Positions 55,241 through 64,000 of a DNA stretch of 64,000 bases are shown in pieces (the first letter of the stretch is position 1; each line of letters opens with the position of its first letter). A model generated the notes under the pieces. It saw only the letters and a program-made list of their open reading frames with translations. It searched no databases and had not been told where the DNA came from. Origin of the DNA: Pelobates cultripes (lineage: Eukaryota > Chordata > Amphibia > Anura > Pelobatidae). The position numbers were made by a program, and so were the translations under genes. The stretch spans positions 241,622,903 to 241,686,902 of the forward strand of contig OW240917.1 in NCBI GenBank assembly GCA_933207985.1, given 5' to 3'.

Positions 55241-57835
55241 TGTCTGTCTTATTCATTAACCCTTTACATGCCAGTTAGGTATGAGTATCTGTCACAGTAA
55301 CCATTCACAAACAGGTTGTAAGAACCTGCCTTGTTCATTATGCAACCTAAATGTAAAATGTTGTCTTTTTTTTTTACCAATTACACATGTGAATTAATGT
55401 TTTTCTTGCCTATTAACTCTTGACAAACTGGCTCTATGTGAGGGATAGTTTTTTTATGCTGGCAGTGTGAGAGGGTTGGCCTTGTTCATTAATCCTTTAC
55501 ATGCTGACTATATGTGAGTGTCTGACTTGCACATTTAACCCTTTTAATGCTGACTATATGTGACTGTCTGCCTTGCACATTAACCCTTGTTATGCTGACT
55601 ATGTGAGTGTCTGCCTTGCACATTAACCACTCACATGCTGACTATATGTGAGTGTCTGCCTTGCACATTTAACCCTTTTAATGCTGACTATATGTGACTG
55701 TCTGCCTTGCACATTAACCCTTGACATGCTGACTATATGTGACTATCTGACTTGCACATTAACCCCTGACATGCCGACTATATGTGAGTGTTTGTCTTGC
55801 ACATTAACCCTTTTCATGTTGACTGTATGTGACTGTCTGCCTTGCAGATTAACCCTTGACATGCTGACTATATGTGACTCTCTGCCTTGCACATTAACCC
55901 TTGACATGCTGACTATATGTGACTGTCTGCCTTGCAGCTGAATATATTTGAATGTCTGCCTTGCACATTAACCCCTGACATGCTGACTATATCTGAATCT
56001 CTGCCTTGCACATTAACCCCTGACATGCTGACTATATCTGACTCTCTGCCTTTCACATTAACCCCTGACATGCTGACTATATGTGATTGTCTGACTTGCA
56101 ACTGAATATATTTGAATGTCTGCCTTGCACATTAACCCCTGACATGCTGACTATATCTGACTCTCTGCCTTGCACATTAACCCCTGACATGCTGACTATA
56201 TCTGACTCGCTGCCTTGCACATTAACCCTTGACATGCTGACTATATGTGAGTGTCTGCCTTGCACATTAACCCTTCACATGTTGACTATATGTGAGTGTC
56301 TGCCTTGCACATTAACCCTGACATGCTGACTATATGTGAGTGTCTGCCTTGCGCATTAACCCTTTTAATGCTGAATATATTTGAATGTCTGCCTTGCACA
56401 TTAACCCCTGACATGCTGACTATATCTGACTATCTGACTTGCACATTAACCCCTGACATGCCGACTATATGTGAGTGTTTGTCTTGCACATTAACCCTTT
56501 TCATGTTGACTGTATGTGACTGTCTGCCTTGCAGATTAACCCTTGACATGCTGACTATATGTGACTCTCTGCCTTGCACATTAACCCTTGACATGCTGAC
56601 TATATGTGACTGTCTGCCTTGCAGCTGAATATATTTGAATGTCTGCCTTGCACATTAACCCCTGACATGCTGACTATATCTGAATCTCTGCCTTGCACAT
56701 TAACCCCTGACATGCTGACTATATCTGACTCTCTGCCTTTCACATTAACCCCTGACATGCTGACTATATGTCTGACTTGCACATTAACCCTTTTCATGCT
56801 GACTATATGTGACTCTCTGCCTTGCACATTAACCCTTTACATGCTGACTATATGTGATTGTCTGACTTGCAACTGAATATATTTGAATGTCTGCCTTGCA
56901 CATTAACCCCTGACATGCTGACTATATCTGACTGTCTGCCTTGCACATTAACCCCTGACATGCTGACTATATCTGACTGTTTGCCTTGCACATTAACCCC
57001 TGACATGCTGACTATATCTGACTCTCTGCCTTGCACATTAACCCTTTACATGCTGACTATATGTGATTGTCTGACTTGCAACTGAATATATTTGAATGTC
57101 TGCCTTGCACATTAACCCCTGACATGCTGACTATATCTGACTCTCTGCCTTGCACATTAACCCCTGACATGCTGACTATATCTGACTCTCTGCCTTGCAC
57201 ATTAACCCTTGACATGCTGACTATATGTGAGTGTCTGCCTTGCACATTAACCCTTCACATGTTGACTATATGTGAGTGTCTGCCTTGCACATTAACCCTG
57301 ACATGCTGACTATATGTGAGTGTCTGCCTTGCGCATTAACCCTTTTAATGCTGAATATATTTGAATGTCTGCCTTGCACATTAACCCCTGACATGCTGAC
57401 TATATCTGACTTTCTGCCTTGCACATTAACCCTTGACATGCTGACTATATGGGACTGTCTGCCTTGCACATTAACCCCTGACCTGCTGACTATATGGGAC
57501 TGTCTGCCTTGCACATTAACCCCTGACATGCTGAGTATATGTGACTCTCTGCCTTGCACAGTAACCCTTTTCATGCTGACTATATGTGTCTGCTTTACAC
57601 ATTAACCCCTGACATGCTGACTATATGTGACTGTCTGCCTTGCACATTAACCCTTGACATGCTGACTATATGTGACTGTCTGCCTTGCACATTATCCCTT
57701 GACATGCTGACTATATGTGACTGTCTGCCTTGCACATTAACCCTTGACATGCTGACTATATGTGACTGTCTGCCTTGCACATTAACCCCTGACATGCTGA
57801 CTATATGTGAATATCTGCCTGTGAGGGTCCATTTT
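55241..57835 (+). repeat. 45-bp minisatellite, about 52 units
   Basis: The unit is TGACATGCTGACTATATGTG then ACTGTCTGCCTTGCACATTA then ACCCT, 45 bp, regular from about 55480. Higher-order copies are evident: a multi-unit block around 55740-56100 recurs at 56420-56770, and a block around 56080-56400 recurs at 57045-57380. A truncated unit (GCAGCTGAATATATTTGAAT or GCAACTGAATATATTTGAAT) marks each block. Open frames of 15-residue repeats are by-products. Confidence 0.95.
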
Positions 57836-58359
57836 ATATCTTTAACCCCTTGTAAGTGCATGGCGCTCCAGATTATTTGAAACGATGACAGTTTCCATTT
57901 TTGTTGTAAATTGTATTTTGTTTTCAATGTTACTGTTTGAGAAGATATGGTGGAGGTGAAGACAATATCCGCTGTCTAGTTCCATGATGTGTTGCTGTCT
58001 CTGTCTATTATTCTATTTGCAGATATCCGTCTCGTTCTCTTACTGGATGAAATTCATTCTTTTGTTTCCTCTGGTTTCTATCCCTCTGCAAACAGCCACA
58101 TTATCACTCTGTTTGTTTTAGTAAATAATACTGAAGGTCACAGTGTCAAGCAGCGCTGTCCACGGTGAGTAAGATCAGGCCACCAGCACTTCGTTGCTTC
58201 AGTTACATAGAAAGCGCAGGTTCGTCCTTCAACGTTCACAAAGATGGAATGAGCCCGGCTCAGATCATGTGAAACCTGTCATTTAAACAACTTGGGCCAC
58301 CATCTCTCAGGATCCAGAGCCCTCGATTCCCTCTGAACCTGTCTGCGTATACCGTATAG
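57836..58359. other. Non-coding stretch
   Basis: No recognised gene. A CAG/GTGAGT-like pair near 58020 and 58164 prompted a check for an exon, but the sequence between has no family-like frame. Confidence 0.4.
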
Positions 58360-58460
58360 CAGGGATTGGCAGCCTCCAGCTCTCCAGACTACATCTCCCA
58401 TGGCCTGTTGTAAGAGCCTTATGGGAGATGTAGTCCATAATATCTGGCCTAGCCGTGGTG
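58360..58460. mobile_element. Small palindromic hAT-like MITE
   Basis: Arms CTCCAGACTACATCTCCCAT (58382-58401) and ATGGGAGATGTAGTCCATAA pair. The termini are CAGGGATTGGCAGCC and a diverged GGCCTAGCCGTGGTG. The flanks show no convincing 8-bp duplication. Confidence 0.6.
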
Positions 58461-58924
58461 TCTAGTTTTCTTTAGTTGTACAGCTCGGCAAAAGATGTAA
58501 GTGCAATAGAAAAATAAAATAATAATTGTAATCCTGGGGTTAATTGAGAAAGGTGAATCTACCTTAGATCCCTCCATTCTGAGCATTTCCCCCCCAATAA
58601 ACCGACACAAACCAGACTGACGTTCACGCAGTTATTGACACATTTCATTTGCTTGCTCGATTCTAATAATTTGTTTATAATCTTGCCTATGAGCTTGTAA
58701 TTAAAACACCATCTGCTTGTTTGCAGCCGTGTTTGTGAGCGTGGGCGAGTAGGGCTGAAGTTTATTTGCCGTTCTGGCATTAAAACTTACATTGCAGCAT
58801 GCTGTTCTAAACGGGGTCCGAACGATACATGGCTAACCTTTATTTGTTCTCTGATTTTGTTTTGTTTCCCCAGAATTCAGTGTGCGACATGTGTTTAATA
58901 AAAGGAACCAACAATGTGTTTCTG
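58461..58924. other. Non-coding stretch
   Basis: No recognised feature. Confidence 0.4.
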
Positions 58925-59252
58925 TGAAGGCCACTGTTTGGAGTATTTTAGTAGTCTGTCCAAGGACGGCAGTTGTTAAGATTGTTGATTTTTGGAGTAC
59001 GGCAGCAGTCTGTCTGTTGACGGCAGTTGATAAGGTTGTGCCTGTTTGGAGTATGGCAGCAGGCTGTCCATTGACGGCAGTTGTTAAAATTGTTCCTGTT
59101 TGGCGTACAGCAGCGGTCTGATTTGTTGGCGGCAGTTGTTAAGAGAGTTCCTGTTTGTAGTATGGCAGCAGTCTAAATTGTTGGCGGCAGGTGTTAATAT
59201 TGTTGCTGTTTGGAGTACGGCAGCGGTCTGTCTGTTGACGGCAGTTGATAAG
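58925..59252 (+). repeat. 54-bp minisatellite, about 6 units
   Basis: Unit with GACGGCAGTTGATAAGGTTG, then TGCCTGTTTGGAGTATGGCA, then GCAGGCTGTCCATT. Units diverge by substitutions and small gaps. The array is cut at its right end by the hAT element that follows, and its last bases (TTGATAAGGT) reappear after it. Confidence 0.88.
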
Positions 59253-59559
59253 TAGTGATGTCGCGAACACGAAATTTTCGGTTCGCAAACGGCGAACACG
59301 AACTTCCGCAAATGTTCGCGAACCGGCGACCCGGGCGAACCGCCATAGACTTCAATGGGCAGGCGAATTTTAAAACACACAGGGACTCTTTCTGGCCACA
59401 ATAGTGATGGAAAAGTTGTTTCAAGGGGACTAACCTGGACTGTGGCATGCCGGAGGGGGATCCATGGCAAAACTCTCATGGAAAATTACACAGTTGATGC
59501 AGAGTCTGGTCTTAATCCATAAAGGGCATAAATCACCTAACATTCCTAAATCACAATGA

Positions 59560-60060
59560 ATATGGATTGACACCTGATATATGACATATTGACACAGAGC
59601 AGAATAGAGACTGTTCCCCCTACATAGGGTCACTTGGCAGGTATGGATTGACACCTGTCCTCAGAGACCATGATACACACTGACACAGAGCAGAATAGGG
59701 ACTGTTCCTCTTACATAGGGTCACTTGGCAGATATGGATTGACACCTGTCCTCAGAGACCCTGATACACACTGACACAGAGCAGAATAGGGACTATTCCC
59801 CCTACATAGGGTCACTTAGCAGGTATGGATTGACACCTATCCTCAGGATCCCCGATACACACTGACACAGAGCAGAATAGGGACTGTTCCCCCTACATAG
59901 GGTCACTTGGCAGATATGGATTGACACCTGTCCTCAAAGACCCTGATACACACTGACACAGAGCAGAATAGGGACTGTTCCCCCTACATAGGATCACTTG
60001 GCAGATATGGATTGACACCTAAGGATCCCTGATACACACTGACACAGAGCAGAATAGGGA
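59560..60060 (+). repeat. 91-bp minisatellite, about 5.5 units, inside the hAT element
   Basis: The unit includes ATATGGATTGACACCTGTCC, TGATACACACTGACACAGAG, CAGAATAGGGACTGTTCCCC and ACATAGGGTCACTTGGCA. Spacing of TATGGATTGACACC is 91 bp between 59642 and 59733. Confidence 0.92.
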
Positions 60061-60114
60061 ATATTCACTAAATGCCAAACATTGTTATACAGGGGAATAT
60101 TCAGTAAATAAGGA

Positions 60115-60268
60115 TAAGGGGGGACCTACTGTCCTCCCCCCCCCGGCCCCCACCCCTGCACGGTGGGTGGGGGCCATAAATCTCAATGGGGGGACCTACT
60201 GTCCTCCCGCCCGCCCCCACCCGTGAGCGGTGGGTGGGGGCCATAAAAATAATGGGGGGGGGGCCCTA
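60115..60268 (+). repeat. Two tandem GC-rich units of about 70 bp
   Basis: GGGGGGACCTACTGTCCTCC then GGTGGGTGGGGGCCATAAA occurs twice, and a third partial copy starts at about 60252. Confidence 0.8.
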
Positions 60269-60340
60269 CTGTAGGATGTTGAATCGATCAGGTAGTGTAA
60301 GGGTTACGCCCGCTTCACAGTGACCGACCAAACTCCCCAT

Positions 60341-60850
60341 TTAAAGGACCACTCTAGGCACCCAGACCACTTCAGCTTAATGAAGTGGTCTGGGTGCCAG
60401 GTCCTTCTAGGGTTAACCCATTTTTTCATAATTATAGCAGTTTCAGAGAAACTGCTATAATTATGAATGGGTTAAGCCTTCCCCCTAATTCTCTAGTGGC
60501 TGTCTCATTGCTACTAGAGGGCTGGTGCGTTTCTCACCGTGAAAATCACAAAGTGAGAAAGCACGCTAGCGGCCTATGCAGGGAAAGCATTGTAAATGTT
60601 TCCTATGAGACCGCTGGAATGCGCCGCTACAGTTTCCTGCCGCTGCTGCAAGCGCAAGACCCAAAGCCGGGCGGGCGTGAATCGGAGGGGCGTGAGAGGA
60701 GGAGGGAGAGCTCTCCTACCAGCTGAAAAAAGGTGCTTTACCTTCCTTCCATGAGCCGGGCGGGAGGGGGGACCCTGAGTGGTGGGGCACTCAGGTAATT
60801 ATGCTGTGAAAACGCAGTATGTTTTTCCCTGGCACTATAGTGGTCCTTAA
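60341..60850 (+). mobile_element. TTAA multi-hairpin MITE, copy 6, nested in the hAT element
   Basis: Left terminus TTAAAGGACCACTCTAGG, right terminus TATAGTGGTCCTTAA. Hairpins include CACTTCAGCTTAATGAAGTG, a strong ATAATTATAGCAGTTTC stem at 60427-60465, and a mutated TTCTCACCGTGAAAATCACA. It splits the hAT interior and so is younger than the hAT sequence around it. Confidence 0.87.
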
Positions 60851-60887
60851 CGCGACTGTACCTTAAAACAGTCCATTTGCACAACCG

Positions 60888-61530
60888 CAAACTCCCCATT
60901 TGCACAAGGTTGGATACCAAGCTAGCCATGTCCCGTTCCTTGTCCTCACTGATGTCATTGAAGGTCTCTTCCTCCACCCAGCCACGTACAACACCAAGGG
61001 TCCCCAAAAAGTGACAACAAGCCCCCTGGGACGCCTGCTGTGTTTGGTCTTCCACCTCCTCAAAGCCACCTTCCTCCTCTGACTCCTCTTCTTCAGACTC
61101 CTCTCTCTGCGTTGCCTCTCTCTGCGTCATTATAAGGTGTGTTAAGTAGTATTTTTCCTATCAATTTAATCCCTGTTACGTCCCCTATCAGGGGATGTGT
61201 ATATGGCATCGATTTTTAGGAACCGGGAGATGGAAAAAGATGCTTGGTCGGTCCTCCTACTTCAAATTTGGGGCACTGCGCGTGCAATCTAATGTGCCAC
61301 CAGATAGGAGTGGTGTGTTAAGTAGTACTATTCTTATCAGTTTAATCCCTGTTACATCCCCTATCCGTTGATGTGGAGCAAGACGCAGCAGCAGAAGAGG
61401 ACTCAGCCGAGGAGGTTATGGAAGAGGATGGAGTAGGAGGAGTAGAGGAGGTGGCAGCAGGCCTGCCTGCAAGTTGTGGCGGTGTCACCAACTCCTCTGC
61501 AGAGCCACGCATTCCATGTAGGCCTGACAC
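60888..61530 (-). pseudogene. Decayed coding region of the hAT element (N-terminal part of a possible transposase)
   Basis: Two minus-strand frames, 61530-61342 (GSAEELVTPPQLAGRPAATS, serine/threonine-rich) and 61130-60888 (TQREESEEEESEEEGGFEEV, then FNDISEDKERDMASLVSNLV). They lie in the order expected if the element reads from 62274 leftwards. Neither shows the hAT dimerisation domain or a BED zinc finger. I infer transposase remnants from position and acidic composition. They are not functional. Confidence 0.45.
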
Positions 61531-62285
61531 ATCCGCTTGAAGACAACTAACTGCTATTCAATCTATAACAGTGAAAAAAGTTTTTGGGTTTTTAAATGCA
61601 CGCTATTGTGACACCAGTGAGTGAGTGGTGGCATTGGGCAAGTGGGCACAGTATACGCTGCGAGCCTGACACACAGATGCTTGCAGACAACTAACTGCTA
61701 TTCAATCTATTACAGTGAAATACATTTTTTTTTTTAAATGCAAGCTATTGTGACACCAGTGAGTGAGTGGTGGCACTGGGCAAGTGGGCACAGTATCCAC
61801 TGTGAGCCTGACACAGAAGCTGGCAGGCAGGCAGGCAACTGCAATTACATTACACAGAAAAAAAAAAAGCAGACTGATGTTATAGCCCTAAAAAGGGCTT
61901 TTTGGGGTGCTGTCTTTACAGCAGAGATCAGATGAGTCCTTCAGGACTGTAGTGGACACTGTATACACTAACCTAGCTATCCATTTCCCTATCAAATCAA
62001 TAGCAGCTACACTTTCCCTCCTCTCACTAAGCATGCAGCTTGAGAATGAATCTAAAATGGATGCTGTCCAGTAGGTGGGAGGGTCTGCTAGGGAGGGTGT
62101 GCTGCTAATTGGCTGGAATGTGTCTGCTGACTGTGAGGTACAGGGTCAAAGTTTACTCAATGATGACGAATAGGGGGCGGATCGAACCGCGCATATGTTC
62201 GCCCGCCGTGGCGAACGCGAACATGCTATGTTCGCCAGGAACTATTCGCCAGCGAACCGTTCGGTGTATCATTATTGATAAGGTT

Positions 62286-62785
62286 GTAGCGGAGTGCTGG
62301 TCTTCCACAGGTTAACTCCACTAAAGATCCCAGTGAGGCTCAGGAACAAGTGATAAAATACCATAGAATAATAATCACAGCAAGTAAGGTAATCCACGAA
62401 TATCCCCACACAGATTCCAATGACTGGACGACACACAGCATCAGGAGCAGAACTCAACTTTTAATCACTCAACCTTCTTTTAAAGCCTTCTCAGTAATTA
62501 TTACAGTAGCCAATCCTCCCCTCAGTGTGATACATAATCTCATTAAACATACTGTAGTTTTCCCCGAGTTCTGGATGTACCCCAAAACAAGCAGCTAGAA
62601 TGCTATTTTGGGTACCCCCTTGTAGCCCAGATCTGGGTGACTAACATATTCAAAATTCACCCAGATCGGACCAGGGGTTCAGGATTTAGGTGGAAGGTGA
62701 AATTTGACCGACCGCACACGAAGTAGTATCCGAAAAAGGCTCCGTGTTTTGGCCCTGCGGTCGGTCTCCGTTTGGTAGTTTAAAC
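62286..62785 (-). mobile_element. LTR of the same family, 5'-truncated
   Basis: Minus orientation. The 3' end TGTAGCGGAGTGCTGGTC starts at about 62286, right after TTGATAAGGT of the 54-bp array. GACTGGACGACACACAG, CCCAGATCTGGGTGACTAAC and GTGTTTTGGCCCTGCGGTCG are blocks shared with LTRs 1 and 2. The GTCACA-type other end is missing, and the boundary near 62785 is approximate. Confidence 0.7.
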
Positions 62786-62881
62786 ATACAGTAATTCTTG
62801 CCATCCACAGATAATTTTCTTGTGAAAAAAGTGATAAGTGCTCTCTATCCAATAAAGCAGCTATACACCAACAAGGAGTTC

Positions 62882-63758
62882 TGTGGCGAAACCGACCTCG
62901 CCACTGGGCATTGGAGAAGACTGATTGCCAGCCTCCTGCTATGTGACTATGGCCCCTGGGATGTATTGCCCTTTAAAGACATGATTTGGGCATAATGGAT
63001 TTGTGTTGTGCTGCTGCTGGCCCTTTAAGAACCATCTGGGGACATACTGTGGAGTTACTGGGTGGCCACCATTTCCTGTATCAGAGGTACATGGTGAGAA
63101 CAATGGATGGAGCAGATGGTGAGAACAATGGATGGCAGCCATTTTAACTCACAGACACTGTTTGGACTTTTCAACACGGTGCCATCTCGCCAGTATTTGG
63201 TGCACAGAGACAATTTTATGGGGTTATTGCATGTTTTGGGGTCCCTGTGATGTGTTTTATGAAACTGTATTTCTCTGTCTGTGATAATTAGATTACCCAT
63301 TGTGTAAGGTAATTGTGTCACAGACAGAGGAGAGGATTTTGTGTTGGAGTGTCTGTGTGTATTGTACAGATTGATTGGTTTTTCTGTAAAACCCTGTGGG
63401 CAGTACTAAGTTTGTGGATTGGGAATAAAAGAGGCTGTATGTGCCAGTACAGTCAGTTCCTGTTTAACCCTCAAAGTGAAGTGTTGTCTCATTATTGGGG
63501 GAAGGATTCATTGTATGCTGTTCCAGTTTGACTGCTAGGAGAGTAAACCTATTCGTATGGTTCCTATTCAACTTTCTACAGCATTCATATGCTTGAGAGA
63601 ATGTATACGCTTCTCCGGTTCGGTGATTGTGGTGTCTGCCAGAGTGCTTGGAGTCCTCAGGAAGCGCTAGGAGCATCCTTCAACGGAGGTACCCAGTCGG
63701 GGTGCCAGGCGATCCGTTACAGCGGAGATATTGTGGATTATACTGCCTCTCCGCTACA
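62882..63758 (+). mobile_element. Solo LTR 7 (0.88 kb)
   Basis: Starts TGTGGCGAAACCGACC and ends CCTCTCCGCTACA. AGTTC flanks both sides exactly (62877-62881 and 63759-63763). Near the 3' end it carries GGGGTGCCAGGCGATCCGTTACA-type sequence, the ending of LTR 3 in complement, followed by 38 more bases (63721-63758) identical to the end of LTR 4. It may thus be a recombinant of two subfamilies. AATAAAAGAGGCTGTATGTG (63424) is a likely poly(A) signal region. Confidence 0.9.
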
Positions 63759-63763
63759 AGTTC

Positions 63764-64000
63764 CTTTTACCTTGTGAACAATAGAACAAAACAAGCTAGT
63801 AAATTAGGTGGACAGTGCTAAGAATTATTATAATAAAATCATACATACACACATTTTTACTCTTAAAAAAAGGAAATAAAAAGTACAATGATGGTGCAGT
63901 ATGTTATGAATAATATGGTGATAAAGATATATTCCAAAGGGGCACTCGTTTTCCAGAGTTTAAAAAGCTCTATTTTAGGAGCCTGGGCGGAACAATCCCC
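63764..64000. other. AT-rich stretch to the window end
   Basis: No feature recognised. The last bases (CTGGGCGGAACAATCCCC) are too short to place. Confidence 0.4.

Larger units (their letters stand above)
59253..62274 (-). mobile_element. 3.0-kb hAT element (TAGTGATG family) with exact 8-bp duplication
   Basis: Starts TAGTGATGTCGCGAAC and ends GTTCGGTGTATCATTA, an imperfect inverted pair. TTGATAAG flanks both sides exactly (59245-59252 and 62275-62282). GTTCG/CGAAC palindromes crowd both ends. Read on the minus strand (by comparison with the copy at 32404, the 5' end is at 62274), it contains a long leader, coding remnants at about 61530-60890, a nested TTAA MITE, and a 91-bp tandem repeat near the 3' end. 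Confidence 0.9.

Noticed and set aside
57990..58175. Possible exon between a CAG and a GTGAGT
   Set aside because: The acceptor- and donor-like dinucleotides are common, and no frame between them resembles a known protein or a sodium channel segment.

Overview
The window reads as intergenic or intronic DNA from a large, repeat-rich vertebrate genome, most likely an anuran amphibian. This is inferred from the repeat types (Tc1/mariner, hAT, TTAA-flanked MITEs, CR1 and L1/Tx1 LINEs, solo LTRs, long minisatellites) and from one vertebrate protein-coding exon. It is an assembly scaffold, with a run of exactly 100 N at 32858-32957. I cannot name the species. Nothing bacterial or viral (operons, Shine-Dalgarno sites, CRISPR) is present.

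The only host coding sequence I can support is at 30570-30827 (+). It is the first coding exon of a voltage-gated sodium channel alpha subunit, closest to Nav1.4 (scn4a). It has a splice acceptor upstream, 86 codons and a phase-0 donor downstream. Exon 2 was not seen in the remaining 33 kb, so the first coding intron is probably long and everything to the right is probably intronic.

Layout. 0-9 kb: a decayed Tc1-like element, a TTAA MITE, a 48-bp minisatellite and a 2.2-kb array of 30-bp units. 12-15 kb: a second, young Tc1/mariner element with a broken transposase, and a CR1 tail. 16-27 kb: a purine-rich array, a MITE, a small hAT-like element with the same 48-bp minisatellite inverted, an 85-bp minisatellite and a hAT-like element filled with TG-rich repeats. 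28-33 kb: MITEs, the sodium channel exon, a nested perfect inverted repeat and the gap. 33-37.5 kb: a minus-strand L1 ORF2 relic split by a younger insertion that carries an intact L1 ORF1 and a poly(A) tail but no ORF2. 37.6-44.4 kb: a short-unit minisatellite repeatedly invaded by LTRs of one family, one of which was later split by a 2.6-kb hAT element that holds an inverted minisatellite. 45-46.4 kb: Tc1 and L1 fragments. 46.8-50.3 kb: a minisatellite split by an LTR, itself split by another LTR, itself split by a CR1. 50.5-53.3 kb: a TTAA repeat split by a hAT element. 54-57.8 kb: a 45-bp satellite split by a solo LTR. 59.2-62.3 kb: a 3-kb hAT derivative with an 8-bp target duplication. 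62.3-63.8 kb: two more LTRs.

The main result is therefore an insertion history that can be read from target-site duplications: at least six LTR insertions with 5-bp duplications (five exact or 4/5, details per entry), six hAT-type insertions with 8-bp duplications (four exact), and an L1-type insertion of about 14 bp. Two patterns stand out. LTRs of one family lie repeatedly inside tandem arrays, and several non-autonomous hAT elements carry their own internal minisatellite. All coordinates and matches were read by eye, so array edges are approximate.
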